Source: Gordonia crocea
GTDB taxonomy: Bacteria; Actinomycetota; Actinomycetes; Mycobacteriales; Mycobacteriaceae
Assembly (NCBI RefSeq): GCF_009932435.1
Contig: NZ_BJOU01000017.1
Location: 124,001 to 188,000, forward strand
Length of the DNA: 64,000 bases
Direction: 5' to 3'
Of the stretch, positions 19,866 through 31,747 are shown piece by piece. The notes under the pieces are model-generated. The model made no database searches, was not told the origin of the DNA, and was given only the letters and a program-made list of their open reading frames with translations. The stretch's first letter is position 1. Every line of letters begins with the position of its first letter. Position numbers and translations under genes: made by a program.

Positions 19866-20345
19866 TCAGAAGGCGAACGCGCCCACCAGCCAGATCGCCG
19901 CCGCGGTCAGGGCCCCGGCCAGTTCCACCAGCATGCTCGCACCGGCGGCCTTGGTGGCCGCCCAGGCGCCGCGCCAGGCCTGCTCGACGCTCCACCCGCG
20001 CACCAGTTCGCTGACCATCGCACCGACGATGAAGCCGAGGATCAGGCCGACGAACGGGACGACGAAGAACCCGACGATCCCCACGATCCCGCCGACGAGG
20101 ACCGTGACGTTGGGGACCCCCGCGGCTTTCAGCGTGCGCCCGGCGACGTAGTACTTCACCACCTCGGCGACCGCGATGATCAGCGCCGCACCGGCGAAAA
20201 AGGCCCAGGCCCATCCGCCGACCACGAACGCCCAGACGCCGATCGCGAGGCCGACCAGGATCCCGCCGGGGAGCACCGGGAAGACGATCCCGAACAGGCC
20301 GATGACGATGACCAGCCCGACCAGGGCCTCACCCCAGAACGGCAC
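19866..20345 (-). CDS. DUF456 integral membrane protein
   Basis: A 159-residue membrane protein with about five hydrophobic segments. Glycine-rich repeated helices (GIVFPVLPGGILVGLAIGVWAF, cut here by length; FVVPFVGLILGFIVGAMVSEL) match the DUF456 pattern. GTG at 20345 lies 6 bp after the purT stop, so it is the second gene of a purT operon. Function unknown; Gly-zipper helices hint at a small channel or glycine-zipper oligomer, which is inference. Confidence 0.82.
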   Translation of the reverse strand: MPFWGEALVGLVIVIGLFGIVFPVLPGGILVGLAIGVWAFVVGGWAWAFFAGAALIIAVAEVVKYYVAGRTLKAAGVPNVTVLVGGIVGIVGFFVVPFVGLILGFIVGAMVSELVRGWSVEQAWRGAWAATKAAGASMLVELAGALTAAAIWLVGAFAF

Positions 20346-20351
20346 GGGCGG

Positions 20352-21701
20352 CTACTTCGACGCCGGCTGCCGCGCCGGTTGCGCCAGGTTGTGCGTCGGC
20401 GCCTGCGCGTCGTTCGACTCGCCCGGCACGCCGATCACCGTGGTCGGCGCCTCGCCCGGCGACACGATCCGGATCCGCGACGCCGCCTCCGACGCGCGGG
20501 CCCGCGCACTCACCGTGTCGTCGGCGGTCGCGGTGACCACACCCAGACGGCGGCGCGTGGTGGACTCGGGCTTTCCGAACAGCCGGATGCTGGTCTCCGG
20601 AACCGCCAGGGCCTGCGCGACGTTGGCAAAGCCGACGGCTTCCTCGTCGCGGTCGCCGTAGATGACCGCCGACGCACCCGGCGAGGCCAAGGTGACCTCG
20701 ACCGGTAGCCCCAGGATCGCGCGGGCGTGCATCTCGAACTCCGAGATCCGCTGGCTGGCCATGGTCACCAGACCGGTGTCGTGCGGCCGGGGGCTGACTT
20801 CGGAGAAGTAGACGTCGTCGCCCTTGACGAACAGTTCCACGCCGAAGACGCCCCGCCCGCCGAGTTCCTGGCCGTCGGCCATCGCGCCGGTGATCCGGGC
20901 CGCGATCGACGTCGCCGAGGCCATCGCGAAGGGCGCCATCTGCTGCGGCTGCCAGCTCTCGACGTAGTCGCCGTCGACTTGGCGGTGGCCGATCGGTGCG
21001 CAGAACTGGGTGAGGATGCCGCCGGTGCGCGGGTCGATCGAGCGGACCGTGAGAAGGGTGACCTCGTAGTCGAAGTCGATGAACCCCTCGACGATGACCC
21101 GGGTGTTCTGCACGCGCGCCTTCGTCGTCGCCGTCTCCCACGCCGCGTCGACGTCGTCGGGGCCGTCCAGGATGGTCTGTCCCTTGCCCGACGAGGACAT
21201 GATCGGCTTCACCACGCAGGGGAAGCCGACCCGGGCCGCAGCGGCGCGCAGTTCCTCGCGGGAATCGGCAAAAAGGTACGGCGGCACCGGAATACCCAGG
21301 TCCTCATCGGCCAGCCGCCGGACCCGCTCCCGGTTCATCGTCGCCGCAACGCCGAACGCCGACGGGACGACCTGGGCGATGCCCCGTGCCTCGATGTCGC
21401 CGAGCGCCTCGGTGGCGATCGCCTCGATTTCGGGGACGACGAAGTCGGGCCGGTACTTCTCGATGACGGCGGTCACCGCCGCCGGATCGGTCATGTCGAT
21501 GACCTCGCTGTGGTGGGCGACCTGGTGCCCGGGGGCGTGGGGATAGCGGTCCACCGCAATCACCTCGACGCCGAAGCGCTGGAAGGCGATCACCACCTCT
21601 TTGCCGAGTTCGCCGGCACCCAGCAGCAAGACCCGGACGGCCGAGTCGGTCAGCGGGGTGCCGAGCACGGCCGGAATCCCGGATGCGGGGTTGGAAGTCA
21701 T
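20352..21701 (-). CDS. purT: Formate-dependent phosphoribosylglycinamide formyltransferase
   Basis: PurT formylates GAR with formate and ATP in purine synthesis, bypassing the folate-dependent PurN. The 449-residue ATP-grasp enzyme has [16 protein letters not shown] and [15 protein letters not shown] at the N-terminus, [42 protein letters not shown] and the metal-binding [15 protein letters not shown]. The start MTSNPASG at 21701 is preferred over one 3 codons upstream. M. tuberculosis carries purT (Rv0389) next to the rhodanese and metZ genes, which here lie 4 kb away. Confidence 0.95.
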   Translation of the reverse strand: MTSNPASGIPAVLGTPLTDSAVRVLLLGAGELGKEVVIAFQRFGVEVIAVDRYPHAPGHQVAHHSEVIDMTDPAAVTAVIEKYRPDFVVPEIEAIATEALGDIEARGIAQVVPSAFGVAATMNRERVRRLADEDLGIPVPPYLFADSREELRAAAARVGFPCVVKPIMSSSGKGQTILDGPDDVDAAWETATTKARVQNTRVIVEGFIDFDYEVTLLTVRSIDPRTGGILTQFCAPIGHRQVDGDYVESWQPQQMAPFAMASATSIAARITGAMADGQELGGRGVFGVELFVKGDDVYFSEVSPRPHDTGLVTMASQRISEFEMHARAILGLPVEVTLASPGASAVIYGDRDEEAVGFANVAQALAVPETSIRLFGKPESTTRRRLGVVTATADDTVSARARASEAASRIRIVSPGEAPTTVIGVPGESNDAQAPTHNLAQPARQPASK

Positions 21702-21743
21702 GCTGTGCATCCTACTGGTCCCGCGACGATGACCGGCGGCCGA

Positions 21744-23285
21744 TCAGACGATGGCCGCACACACCACGGTCGGCTCCGACCGCCCGCGCAGCATCTCCGA
21801 ATCGAGCACCTCCCAGTGCCGGGCCTCGTCGGTCCCGGCGGCGTCCACCGCCACCTTGGACGCCAGCGGGCGCGCGCTGTCGCGTTTGGCCAACTCGGAG
21901 AGCCGGGCGCTTTCGTTGACCGGGTCGCCGATCACGGTGAACTCGAACCGCTCGATCGCCCCGACGTTGCCCGCCACCGCGGCCCCGTAGCCGACGCCGA
22001 TACCGGCGGTCAGCTCGGGAACCCGCGACGGCAGTGCGGCGGCGATCTGGCGCGCGGTCACCAGGGCGGCACCGGCGGGATCCGGCAGCGGCATCGGCGC
22101 CCCGAAGATCGCCAGCACCGCGTCACCCTCGAACTTGTTGACCAATCCCTGGTTGGTCTCCACGGCCTCGACGATCACCGCGAAGAACCGGTTGAGGATC
22201 GCGACGGTCTCGGTCGGGGTGCGGCTGGCGGCCAACGCCGTCGATCCGATGACGTCGATGAACATGGTGGCCACCACCTGTTCGCTGCCGCCCAGCTCAG
22301 GATCGTTGCGCAGCGCCGCGTCGGCGACCTCCTCGCCCACGTGCCGGCCGAACAGGTCGCGGATCCGCTCGCGCTCGCGCAGCCCGCGGACCATGGTGTT
22401 GAACCCCACCTGCAGGTCGCCGAGCTCGGAACCGTCGTAGACGACGAGGTCGACGTCGTTGTCCCCGGCCCGCACCCGGCGCATCCCCTCCTGCACCGAC
22501 CGCACCGGGCCGACGACGCTGGAGTTGGACAGCACGGTCAGCAGGAGGCCGGTGAACAGGGCGACCCCGCCGATCACCCAGACCGCCACCACCATGTCGC
22601 GCTTGTCCATGTTGTCGAAGAGCACGGTGAACAGGCCCACCAGCAGGATCCCGACGATCGGGATACCCGACCCGACCAGCCACGCCGAGATGGCGCGGCC
22701 GCGCAGTCGGCGCCGCCGCCCCCCGGTGAACCCGGCGGCGATCAGTTCGGCCTCGGTCGGCCGCAGGATGAATTCGGTCAACAACGCGGCGATACCGACG
22801 ACCACCGTGCCGGCGAAGCCGAGCACGAACAGGATCTTGGGGATGAGCTGGGGATCGACGATCCCGTAGGCGATGGTGAAGCCGATCGTCGCGGCCAGCC
22901 ACAACAGCCCCTGGATCGCCTCCAACCGCGCCGGGACCCGGCGCGCGGCCTTGGCGTCGGCGGCCGTCGGCTTCTCGCCGCGGATGGCCCACCGCAGCGC
23001 ACGGACCGTCGAATAGGTACCCCACACCACGCCGATCAGCAGCGCGGCCACGATCACGATCGGCACGGCCACGAAGTTGACCCACACCAATTCGCGGCGG
23101 AACACCGAGGGTTCCGGGATTCCGACGGTGATCAGCACGATCACGATGCCGATACCGATGACGTGCGAGATGACGATCGAGATCGTCAGATAGAACTGCG
23201 TGCGGACCCGTTTGAGGCGCTGGCTGTCACCGGTCGAGCCGAGCAACACCGAGCCGTAGTCGCGAGCCTTCGACAACTGCGGCAT
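21744..23285 (-). CDS. Membrane-bound class III adenylate cyclase with HAMP domain
   Basis: A 513-residue protein with about six N-terminal membrane segments (residues 30-265), a HAMP linker (SVVGPVRSVQEGMRRV to GELGDLQVGFNTMV) and a C-terminal cyclase domain. Catalytic features are complete: metal Asp in TMFIDVIGSTAL, Lys and second Asp in LVNKFEGDAVLAIFG, adenine-specifying Asp and transition-state Asn/Arg in FTVIGDPVNESARL. This is the architecture of Rv1318c-Rv1320c and suggests cAMP output driven by a membrane or lipid cue. It sits between purT and purA on the same strand, 50 bp after purA's stop side. Confidence 0.92.
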   Translation of the reverse strand: MPQLSKARDYGSVLLGSTGDSQRLKRVRTQFYLTISIVISHVIGIGIVIVLITVGIPEPSVFRRELVWVNFVAVPIVIVAALLIGVVWGTYSTVRALRWAIRGEKPTAADAKAARRVPARLEAIQGLLWLAATIGFTIAYGIVDPQLIPKILFVLGFAGTVVVGIAALLTEFILRPTEAELIAAGFTGGRRRRLRGRAISAWLVGSGIPIVGILLVGLFTVLFDNMDKRDMVVAVWVIGGVALFTGLLLTVLSNSSVVGPVRSVQEGMRRVRAGDNDVDLVVYDGSELGDLQVGFNTMVRGLRERERIRDLFGRHVGEEVADAALRNDPELGGSEQVVATMFIDVIGSTALAASRTPTETVAILNRFFAVIVEAVETNQGLVNKFEGDAVLAIFGAPMPLPDPAGAALVTARQIAAALPSRVPELTAGIGVGYGAAVAGNVGAIERFEFTVIGDPVNESARLSELAKRDSARPLASKVAVDAAGTDEARHWEVLDSEMLRGRSEPTVVCAAIV

Positions 23286-23335
23286 CCCCCGCTCCTCCTT
23301 CGCCGTTGCTCAGCTGGTCTCCGACGGCAATTGTC

Positions 23336-24625
<1,290 letters not shown>

Positions 24626-24696
24626 TCAGACTCCCTTACTCGCCAGACAATCCGGCACAACCCTACTTGGTCACCGGCCCGACTACGCTATTCGCC

Positions 24697-25356
24697 GTGA
24701 CTGCGACCGTTCTGACACCGCCCTCGAGCACCGCATGGGACCTGCTCTCGCTGCGTTCGGCCGTCGGCCCGATCGTGTCCGACGCGGTGGGCGAGTCGGC
24801 CACCGATCGCCTCGTCGTCGACGCCGGCGACTGCCCGCACCCCGATGCGTTCCTCGCCGCGGTGGTGGCCCGGTTGATGGTTCTCGAACGCCTCGACGTC
24901 GCCGTCGCATACGTGGTCGGGTCACCCACCCGGGCCACCCGCGTGTATCGGTTGCCGGTCGGCGCCGCCGCCCGCGACCTCGCCCACAACGGCACCCCGG
25001 CACCGTTCCCGCTGATCCGCGACGACGCGGCGTCGGTCCTGGTGGGCCGGGCCCGGCACGTCGGCGCCGACGGTGGTCCGCTGCTCGGCGAGGGCTACGT
25101 GGACGACACCCGGCTCTTCGACGGCGAGGTCGCCGCGGTGGAGATCGAACCGCTCGGCGCCGACGGGGATCTGCGCGGCCGCGTGGCGCGCCGCGGCTGG
25201 GCGCTGCCCCACCGGTGGCGGTCCGGTCGGGCGGTGCAGACCGGCGGCCCGGCGGTGTTCGTCGAGCGCGAGGGGGTCTTGACCCCGCGCGCGACCGGCC
25301 GGTCGACCTTCTACCCGCACCACGTTCCGTGGCGGTTGGTCGCGCTCACCAGCTGA
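24697..25356 (+). CDS. Conserved protein, Rv0358-like, unknown function
   Basis: A 219-residue soluble protein divergent from purA. It opens with VTATVLTPPSSTAWDLLSLR and has a beta-rich pattern: DRLVVDAGDCPHPDAFLAA, LVGRARHVGADGGPLLGEGY, VAAVEIEPLGADGDLRG, ending STFYPHHVPWRLVALTS. No catalytic signature is evident. GTG at 24697 is used because it starts the conserved part; a TTG 10 codons earlier is less likely. Position beside purA matches Rv0358. Its 3' end overlaps the convergent CDF gene by 11 bp. Confidence 0.78.
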   Translation: MTATVLTPPSSTAWDLLSLRSAVGPIVSDAVGESATDRLVVDAGDCPHPDAFLAAVVARLMVLERLDVAVAYVVGSPTRATRVYRLPVGAAARDLAHNGTPAPFPLIRDDAASVLVGRARHVGADGGPLLGEGYVDDTRLFDGEVAAVEIEPLGADGDLRGRVARRGWALPHRWRSGRAVQTGGPAVFVEREGVLTPRATGRSTFYPHHVPWRLVALTS

Positions 25357-26254
25357 GTTCGGATTCGTGGCAGGCGCCCGTCCCGCCCTCCACCTGGACC
25401 GTCGCGTGCTCGAGGCCGTGGGCGGCGAGGACTTCCTGGGCCCGGGCGAGGACGTCGCCGCCGGGTGCCGAGCTGGCGATGTGGACGGTCGCGACGTCCA
25501 TCCCGGTGGTCAGCGTCCACACGTGCAGGTCGTGGATGTCCTCGACGCCGGGGATCTGGGCCAGTTCCGCACCGAGGGCCTCGACGTCGACGTGCTTGGG
25601 GGCCTGCTGGTTGAGGATCCGCAGGGCGTCGGCGGCGAGCCGGATCGCCCGCGGCACCACCCACAGCGCGATCAGCACGGCGACGACGATGTCGGCATAG
25701 CCCGAGCCGGTGATGATGGCGAAGATGCCGGCGACGAGAACACCGACGCTGCCCACCGCGTCGGCGAGGACCTCGAGGTAGGCGCCGCGCACCGCGATCG
25801 ACTCCTGCGCATCGGCCCGCAGCAGCAGCATCACGACGACGTTGACCGCCAGCCCGATCAGGGCGACGACGATCAGCGTGAGTCCGGGCACCTCCGGCGC
25901 GGTGCCGATGCGCTCGATCGCCTCGTAGAGCACGTAGCCGCCGACGCCGATCAACAGGACGGCGTTGACCACGGCGCTGAATACCTCGGCGCGGTGCCAG
26001 CCGAAGGACCGTCGAGCGGTCACCGAGCCGTGGCGGGCCAACAACAGCGCCGCCAGCCCCATCACCAGTGCGACGACATCGGTGGCCATGTGTCCGGCGT
26101 CGGCGATCAGCGCCAGCGAATTCGCCATGATGCCGACGGTCAACTCGACGACGAAGAAGCCGCCGATGAGGAACACCGCCACCACCATCGGCCACAGCCG
26201 TCGTTCCCCGGTGGTCGGCGCGCTCAGGTGCGCGTGGTCGTGTGAATGCCCCAT
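25346..26254 (-). CDS. Cation diffusion facilitator metal efflux transporter
   Basis: A 302-residue CDF transporter exporting divalent metal (probably Zn, Co or similar) by proton exchange. A His-rich start (MGHSHDHAH) precedes six membrane helices; helix 2 has the metal motif IADAGHMATDVVAL (HxxxD), helix 5 has YLEVLADAVGS where Glu replaces the usual His of HxxxD. The cytosolic C-terminal domain (HVDVEALGAEL to VEGGTGACHESELSW) is ferredoxin-like with metal ligands in DIHDLHVWTLT. MGHSHDHAH at 26254 is chosen over a start 12 codons earlier, which would lie over an inverted repeat. Confidence 0.93.
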   Translation of the reverse strand: MGHSHDHAHLSAPTTGERRLWPMVVAVFLIGGFFVVELTVGIMANSLALIADAGHMATDVVALVMGLAALLLARHGSVTARRSFGWHRAEVFSAVVNAVLLIGVGGYVLYEAIERIGTAPEVPGLTLIVVALIGLAVNVVVMLLLRADAQESIAVRGAYLEVLADAVGSVGVLVAGIFAIITGSGYADIVVAVLIALWVVPRAIRLAADALRILNQQAPKHVDVEALGAELAQIPGVEDIHDLHVWTLTTGMDVATVHIASSAPGGDVLARAQEVLAAHGLEHATVQVEGGTGACHESELSW

Positions 26255-26265
26255 ACCCCCAAACG

Positions 26266-26283
26266 TATGCGTAACTACGCATA
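26266..26283. promoter_or_regulatory. Perfect inverted repeat before the CDF gene (candidate metal-sensor operator)
   Basis: TATGCGTA and TACGCATA are perfect 8-bp arms with a 2-bp spacer, 12 bp before the CDF start codon. The 2-bp spacing and AT-rich flanks (to 26288) resemble the 12-2-12 operators of ArsR/SmtB metal sensors, which usually repress CDF exporters. The regulator is not encoded in the window. Confidence 0.7.
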
Positions 26284-26322
26284 TATACAAGCCTTGATTC
26301 TCCCGGCCGGCCGTCCCGGCGG

Positions 26323-27477
26323 TTACCGCGCCGAACGCAATTGGGCCACCGCGGAGGTCCGGGTCAATCCCGCGACCATCAGCATGTCGACCAGCTGCGC
26401 CCGGATCTGGGCCAGGGTCGACACCCCGACGACGTCCTCGTCGGCCACCACCTCCGGCCGGACCTGCCGCACGATGCCACGCAACACCCGGGCCGCGTCG
26501 GCCGCGTCGGGCTGCCCGTCGGGCGGGGCCAGCATGAAGGCGCGCAACGCCTCATAACCGTCGGCGAGCTGGCCGATCAGATCGACCACCCCGTCGGGCA
26601 CCGCCTCCCCGCGACTGACCATCCCCTCGACGCGCCGGGTGAGCACCAGCAGGTTGCGGACCGCACCGGAGATCGGTTCTGCGGTGGCCGCGATTCGCGC
26701 GACCCGGGCCCGCGAGCTCCAGTACAGCGGCGAGATGACGCTGACCTCGCGGCCGCCGCGCATGTCCGCGCGCATGGTGTCCAAGGCGCCGCGCAGACCA
26801 TTGACCTCGTCGTACACCTCCCCGATCGCCGCGCTGTCACCGCTGCGAACCCCGTCGACGAGGCGGTTGCACGCATCGCGCAGCACCGCGAGGATCCGTG
26901 CGGCGTCCAGCCGCGCGCGGTGCGCCGGATTGGTCGGCAGCACCGCCACGACCACGACTCCGAGGACGCCGCCGATGAGCGCGTCGACCGCCCGGGTGAA
27001 TCCGGCCCCGGTCATCGGGACGGCGACCACCAGGACCGCCGACGACGCCGACTGCATCGGGATGATCGGGCCGGTGTCGACGAAGACCGCCAGGGTCATG
27101 GCGATGAGTACCGCAGCGGTGATCTGCCACGCCCCGGAGCCGAAGTAGCGCACCAACAGATCGCCGATCAGCACGCCGATCGCGACCCCGCCGACCAACT
27201 CGACCGACCGCCGCCACCGCTTGCTCAACGACAGGCCCAACGAGATGATCGCGGCGATCGGCGCGAAGAACGGGTCGATGTGGCCGAAGACCGCCGTCGC
27301 GATCCACCACGACACCCCGGCGGCGAGGGCACATTGCAGGATCGGGACCACCGAGTTCATCAGCCGCCGCACCCGACTGCGCATCCCCTGCGGCAGTCGG
27401 CGCAGCAACGGACTGCCCGACTCGCGGGCCCGCATCCACTGCTCCCCCACCGCCAGCGCGGGTCGTTTCGGCCTCAC
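26323..27477 (-). CDS. FUSC/aromatic acid exporter-like membrane protein
   Basis: A 384-residue protein with about six membrane helices (residues 40-190) followed by a long helical cytosolic domain. Features of the FUSC family are FFAPIAAIISLGLSLSKRWRRSVELVGGVAIG split over two helices, IIPMQSASSAVLVVAV and ALIGGVLGVVVVAVLP. Such proteins are linked to efflux of aromatic acids or to envelope stress, but this one's substrate is unknown. GTG at 27477 gives VRPKRPALAVG; it is 50 bp from the divergent fetB-like gene. Confidence 0.82.
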   Translation of the reverse strand: MRPKRPALAVGEQWMRARESGSPLLRRLPQGMRSRVRRLMNSVVPILQCALAAGVSWWIATAVFGHIDPFFAPIAAIISLGLSLSKRWRRSVELVGGVAIGVLIGDLLVRYFGSGAWQITAAVLIAMTLAVFVDTGPIIPMQSASSAVLVVAVPMTGAGFTRAVDALIGGVLGVVVVAVLPTNPAHRARLDAARILAVLRDACNRLVDGVRSGDSAAIGEVYDEVNGLRGALDTMRADMRGGREVSVISPLYWSSRARVARIAATAEPISGAVRNLLVLTRRVEGMVSRGEAVPDGVVDLIGQLADGYEALRAFMLAPPDGQPDAADAARVLRGIVRQVRPEVVADEDVVGVSTLAQIRAQLVDMLMVAGLTRTSAVAQLRSAR

Positions 27478-27527
27478 CGTTGCCGATGATAGCGACGCGG
27501 CCCCACGGGGACTGACAAGATGGTCGC

Positions 27528-28319
27528 GTGAACCACATCGGCGACGCGATCATCCGCATCGGACCCGCGCTCGTCATCGTGATGGTGGTTCTCGCCGCCA
27601 TCGCCGTCACCGTCAACGTCACCGCCTCGAGCGGTCACGGACGCGACACCGTCGTCGCCGTCATCCGTGCGGTGGTCCAATTGGCGGCGCTGGCCGCGAT
27701 TCTCGCCGTGGTGATCGGAACCCTGTGGGCCTCATCGCTGTTCGTCGGCGTGATGGCGCTGGCCGCCGCCTGGACCTCGGCGGGCCGCATCACCCGCGAC
27801 ACCGGCCCGGGCGCCAGCGGGCGCCGGTGGCCGCCGCTGCGGTCGTGCGCGTTGTGCCTGCTCCCGGTGGCGGTGCCGACCATCGTGGTCGTGCTCGCCA
27901 TCGTCGCCGTCGGCGTGCTGCCCGCGACCGGGATCGCGATCATCCCGACGGCCGGGATCATGTTCGGCGGCGCGATGAACACGGCATCGTTGGCCGGACG
28001 CCACGCCCACGACGAACTCCGGTCCCGCTACGGCGAGGTCGAGGCGGCCCTGTCCCTCGGGTTCGGCCTCCGCGACGCCCGCCTCGAAGTCGTGCGCCCC
28101 GCGGCGGCGACCGCCCTGATCCCGGGCCTGGACCAGACCCGTTCGGTGGGCCTGGTCACCATCCCCGGGGCCTTCGTCGGCATGGTCCTCGGCGGGGCAT
28201 CGACGACCGCCGCCGCAATCATGCAGCTCTTCGTCCTGGTCGCCCTGCTGGCCGTCAGCGCGATCGCGGTGCTGACCACGACCGAGCTCGTCAGCCGGGG
28301 ATACCTCGACACCGTGTGA
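27528..28319 (+). CDS. fetB: FetB/UPF0014 family ABC permease (iron export type)
   Basis: A 263-residue membrane protein with seven or so helices. The UPF0014/FetB signature runs GIMFGGAMNTASLAGRHAHDEL, then EAALSLGFGLRDARLEVVRPA, ALIPGLDQTRSVGLVTIPGAF and GMVLGGASTTAAAIMQLFV. In E. coli FetB pairs with the ATPase FetA to export iron under oxidative stress. No FetA-like ATPase is encoded nearby, so the ATPase must be elsewhere or the protein acts alone. GTG at 27528 sits only 50 bp from the divergent FUSC gene. Confidence 0.88.
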   Translation: MNHIGDAIIRIGPALVIVMVVLAAIAVTVNVTASSGHGRDTVVAVIRAVVQLAALAAILAVVIGTLWASSLFVGVMALAAAWTSAGRITRDTGPGASGRRWPPLRSCALCLLPVAVPTIVVVLAIVAVGVLPATGIAIIPTAGIMFGGAMNTASLAGRHAHDELRSRYGEVEAALSLGFGLRDARLEVVRPAAATALIPGLDQTRSVGLVTIPGAFVGMVLGGASTTAAAIMQLFVLVALLAVSAIAVLTTTELVSRGYLDTV

Positions 28320-28353
28320 CGGACACCCCCAAACCGGCTACGGTCCGATCCGG

Positions 28354-28812
28354 CTACGGTGCCGTGACCCCGACCTGCTCGGCGGCGCGCGGGTCACAGT
28401 CGTTGAGCAGATCCAGGCAGCGCAGGTATTCGTCTTCCTCGCCGATGAACCGGGCAGCCCGGGCCAGGGCGCCGACACAACGCAGGAATCCCTGGTTCTG
28501 CTGGTGCTCCCACGGAACCGGGCCATAGCCCTTCCAACCGTGGCGGCGGAGCTGGTCGAGCCCGCGGTGGTACCCCGTCCGCGCGTAGGCGTACGCCGCC
28601 ACCACGGCGGGCGGCACCTCGCCGCTTTGCGCGGCGGCTTCGTCGATGCTGTCGAGTTCGGCCTCGGCAAGGTAGGCCCACGCGATCGACGCCGTCGGCG
28701 AGCCGGCGGCCACGGTGGCCGGTGCGGCACCGTTGAGCAACTCGGACTCGGCTTCATCGTCGCCGGTGAGTAACGTGGGCGGGGGGCCGAGCAGGTCTCC
28801 AAAAGAAGTCAC
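28354..28812 (-). CDS. DUF3151 protein (Rv0360c-like)
   Basis: A 152-residue soluble protein. The N-terminus VTSFGDLLGPPPTLL, the repeat-like helices ASIAWAYLAEAELDS, and the signature AYAYARTGYHRGLDQLRRHG followed by FLRCVGALARAA and EYLRCLDLLNDCDP match the DUF3151 family. The second of two adjacent GTGs (28812) matches the mycobacterial MTSFGDLLGP start. Helical repeats suggest a TPR-like scaffold; function unknown. Divergent from the acidic membrane protein as in Rv0360c/Rv0361. Confidence 0.9.
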   Translation of the reverse strand: MTSFGDLLGPPPTLLTGDDEAESELLNGAAPATVAAGSPTASIAWAYLAEAELDSIDEAAAQSGEVPPAVVAAYAYARTGYHRGLDQLRRHGWKGYGPVPWEHQQNQGFLRCVGALARAARFIGEEDEYLRCLDLLNDCDPRAAEQVGVTAP

Positions 28813-28889
28813 CACCCAATTCAACCACTTCTTCCGTGGTGGCAGCAGGGTCCTCGGCAGGCATCCCGAGTGTGTCTGACCGGCCAGGT

Positions 28890-28916
28890 TTCGCTAGTCT
28901 GTGAGCCGCTAGCGAA
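28890..28916. promoter_or_regulatory. Perfect inverted repeat in the DUF3151/acidic-protein divergent promoter
   Basis: TTCGCTAG and CTAGCGAA form perfect 8-bp arms around an 11-bp spacer, 25 bp before the ATG at 28942. It is a candidate operator shared by the two divergent genes, or a leader stem-loop of the plus-strand mRNA. Confidence 0.6.
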
Positions 28917-28941
28917 CTATTGACGAAGGCAGGCGTGCTCA

Positions 28942-30477
<1,536 letters not shown>

Positions 30478-30491
30478 CCGGCCATCGACAC

Positions 30492-30527
30492 AATCACCCC
30501 GCCCGGTCGCAACCGGGCGGGGTGATT
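30492..30527. terminator. Bidirectional intrinsic terminator between the acidic protein and fba
   Basis: A perfect hairpin: 16-bp arms starting AATCACCCCGCC and ending GGCGGGGTGATT around a 4-base loop. It lies 14 bp after the plus-strand stop and 26 bp after the minus-strand fba stop, so it serves both convergent transcripts. AT-rich ends give short T-tracts in both directions. Confidence 0.9.
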
Positions 30528-30553
30528 TGTCTGTGCTGGTCAGCTCACCGGGT

Positions 30554-31591
30554 TCAGGAGGCGCTGATCGACTTGCCGGCCGACTTCAGGTCGTTGCAGG
30601 CTTCCACGACGCGCTCGGCCATCGAGGTCTCGGCCTTCTTCAGGTAGCTGCGCGGATCGTAGGTCTTCTTGTTCCCGACCTCGCCGTCGACCTTCAGCAC
30701 ACCGTCGTAGTTGCTGAACATGTGGCCGGCGACCGGTCGGGTGAACGCGTACTGGGTGTCGGTGTCGACGTTCATCTTCACCACGCCGTAGCTCAGCGCC
30801 TCGTCGATCTCGCTCTTGAGCGACCCCGATCCGCCGTGGAAGACGAAGTCGAAGGGCTTCGTGTCGGCGCCGAGGCCGAGCTTGGCGATCGCAGCCTTCT
30901 GGCCCTCGTCGAGAACCGACGGCTTGAGCTTGACGTTGCCCGGCTTGTACACACCGTGGACGTTGCCGAAGGTGGCGGCGAGCAGGTACTTGCCCTTCTC
31001 TCCGACGCCCAGCGCGTCGACGGTCTTCTCGAAGTCCTCGACCGAGGTGTAGAGCTTGTCGTTGATGGCGTTCTCGACGCCGTCCTCTTCGCCGCCCACG
31101 ACGCCGATCTCGACCTCGAGGATGATGTTGGCGGCCGAGGTGGCGGCCAACAGCTCCTGGGCGATCTCCAGGTTCTCGTCGATCGGGATCGCCGAGCCGT
31201 CCCACATGTGCGACTGGAACAGCGGGTTCTCCCCGCGGTCGACGCGCTCCTTGGAGATCGCGATCAACGGCCGGACGAAACCGTCGAGCTTGTCCTTCGG
31301 GCAGTGGTCGGTGTGCAGCGCGATGGTGACGTCGTACTTGGCGGCGACCACGTGGGCGAACTCGGCCAGGGCCACCGCGCCGGTGACCATGTCCTTGACG
31401 CCCAGGCCGGAACCGAACTCGGCACCACCGGTGGAGAACTGGATGATCCCGTCGGAACCGGCGTCGGCGAAGCCCTTGATGGCGGCGTTAATCGTCTCCG
31501 ACGACGTGCAGTTGATGGCGGGGAAGGCGTATCCGCCGTCCTTGGCCTTCTGCAGCATCTCGGCGTAGGTCTGCGGAGTGGCAATGGGCAT
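30554..31591 (-). CDS. fba: Class II fructose-1,6-bisphosphate aldolase
   Basis: Zn-dependent glycolytic and gluconeogenic aldolase. The 345-residue protein has the Zn ligands in ALHTDHCPKDKL, the loop ILEVEIGVVGGEEDGV, TFGNVHGVYKPGN, FHGGSGSLKSEI and NVDTDTQYAFTRPV. ATG at 31591 follows a GGAGG site; the frame runs much further upstream over the divergent DedA gene but that part is not coding. The fba/DedA pair matches Rv0363c/Rv0364. Confidence 0.97.
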   Translation of the reverse strand: MPIATPQTYAEMLQKAKDGGYAFPAINCTSSETINAAIKGFADAGSDGIIQFSTGGAEFGSGLGVKDMVTGAVALAEFAHVVAAKYDVTIALHTDHCPKDKLDGFVRPLIAISKERVDRGENPLFQSHMWDGSAIPIDENLEIAQELLAATSAANIILEVEIGVVGGEEDGVENAINDKLYTSVEDFEKTVDALGVGEKGKYLLAATFGNVHGVYKPGNVKLKPSVLDEGQKAAIAKLGLGADTKPFDFVFHGGSGSLKSEIDEALSYGVVKMNVDTDTQYAFTRPVAGHMFSNYDGVLKVDGEVGNKKTYDPRSYLKKAETSMAERVVEACNDLKSAGKSISAS

Positions 31592-31747
31592 GGAAACGGT
31601 CCTCCAACCGGTCTTCGGCTCAGACTCGCGCACGGCGAGCGTCAAATGCCCCACCAGTATGGCAAGTCGCGTTCGCACACTTGGCGCCACCGTCGAATCG
31701 GACACACTCAGTGGGCTCTCAGTCCGTCGCCGGTACCCTGATGGCCT

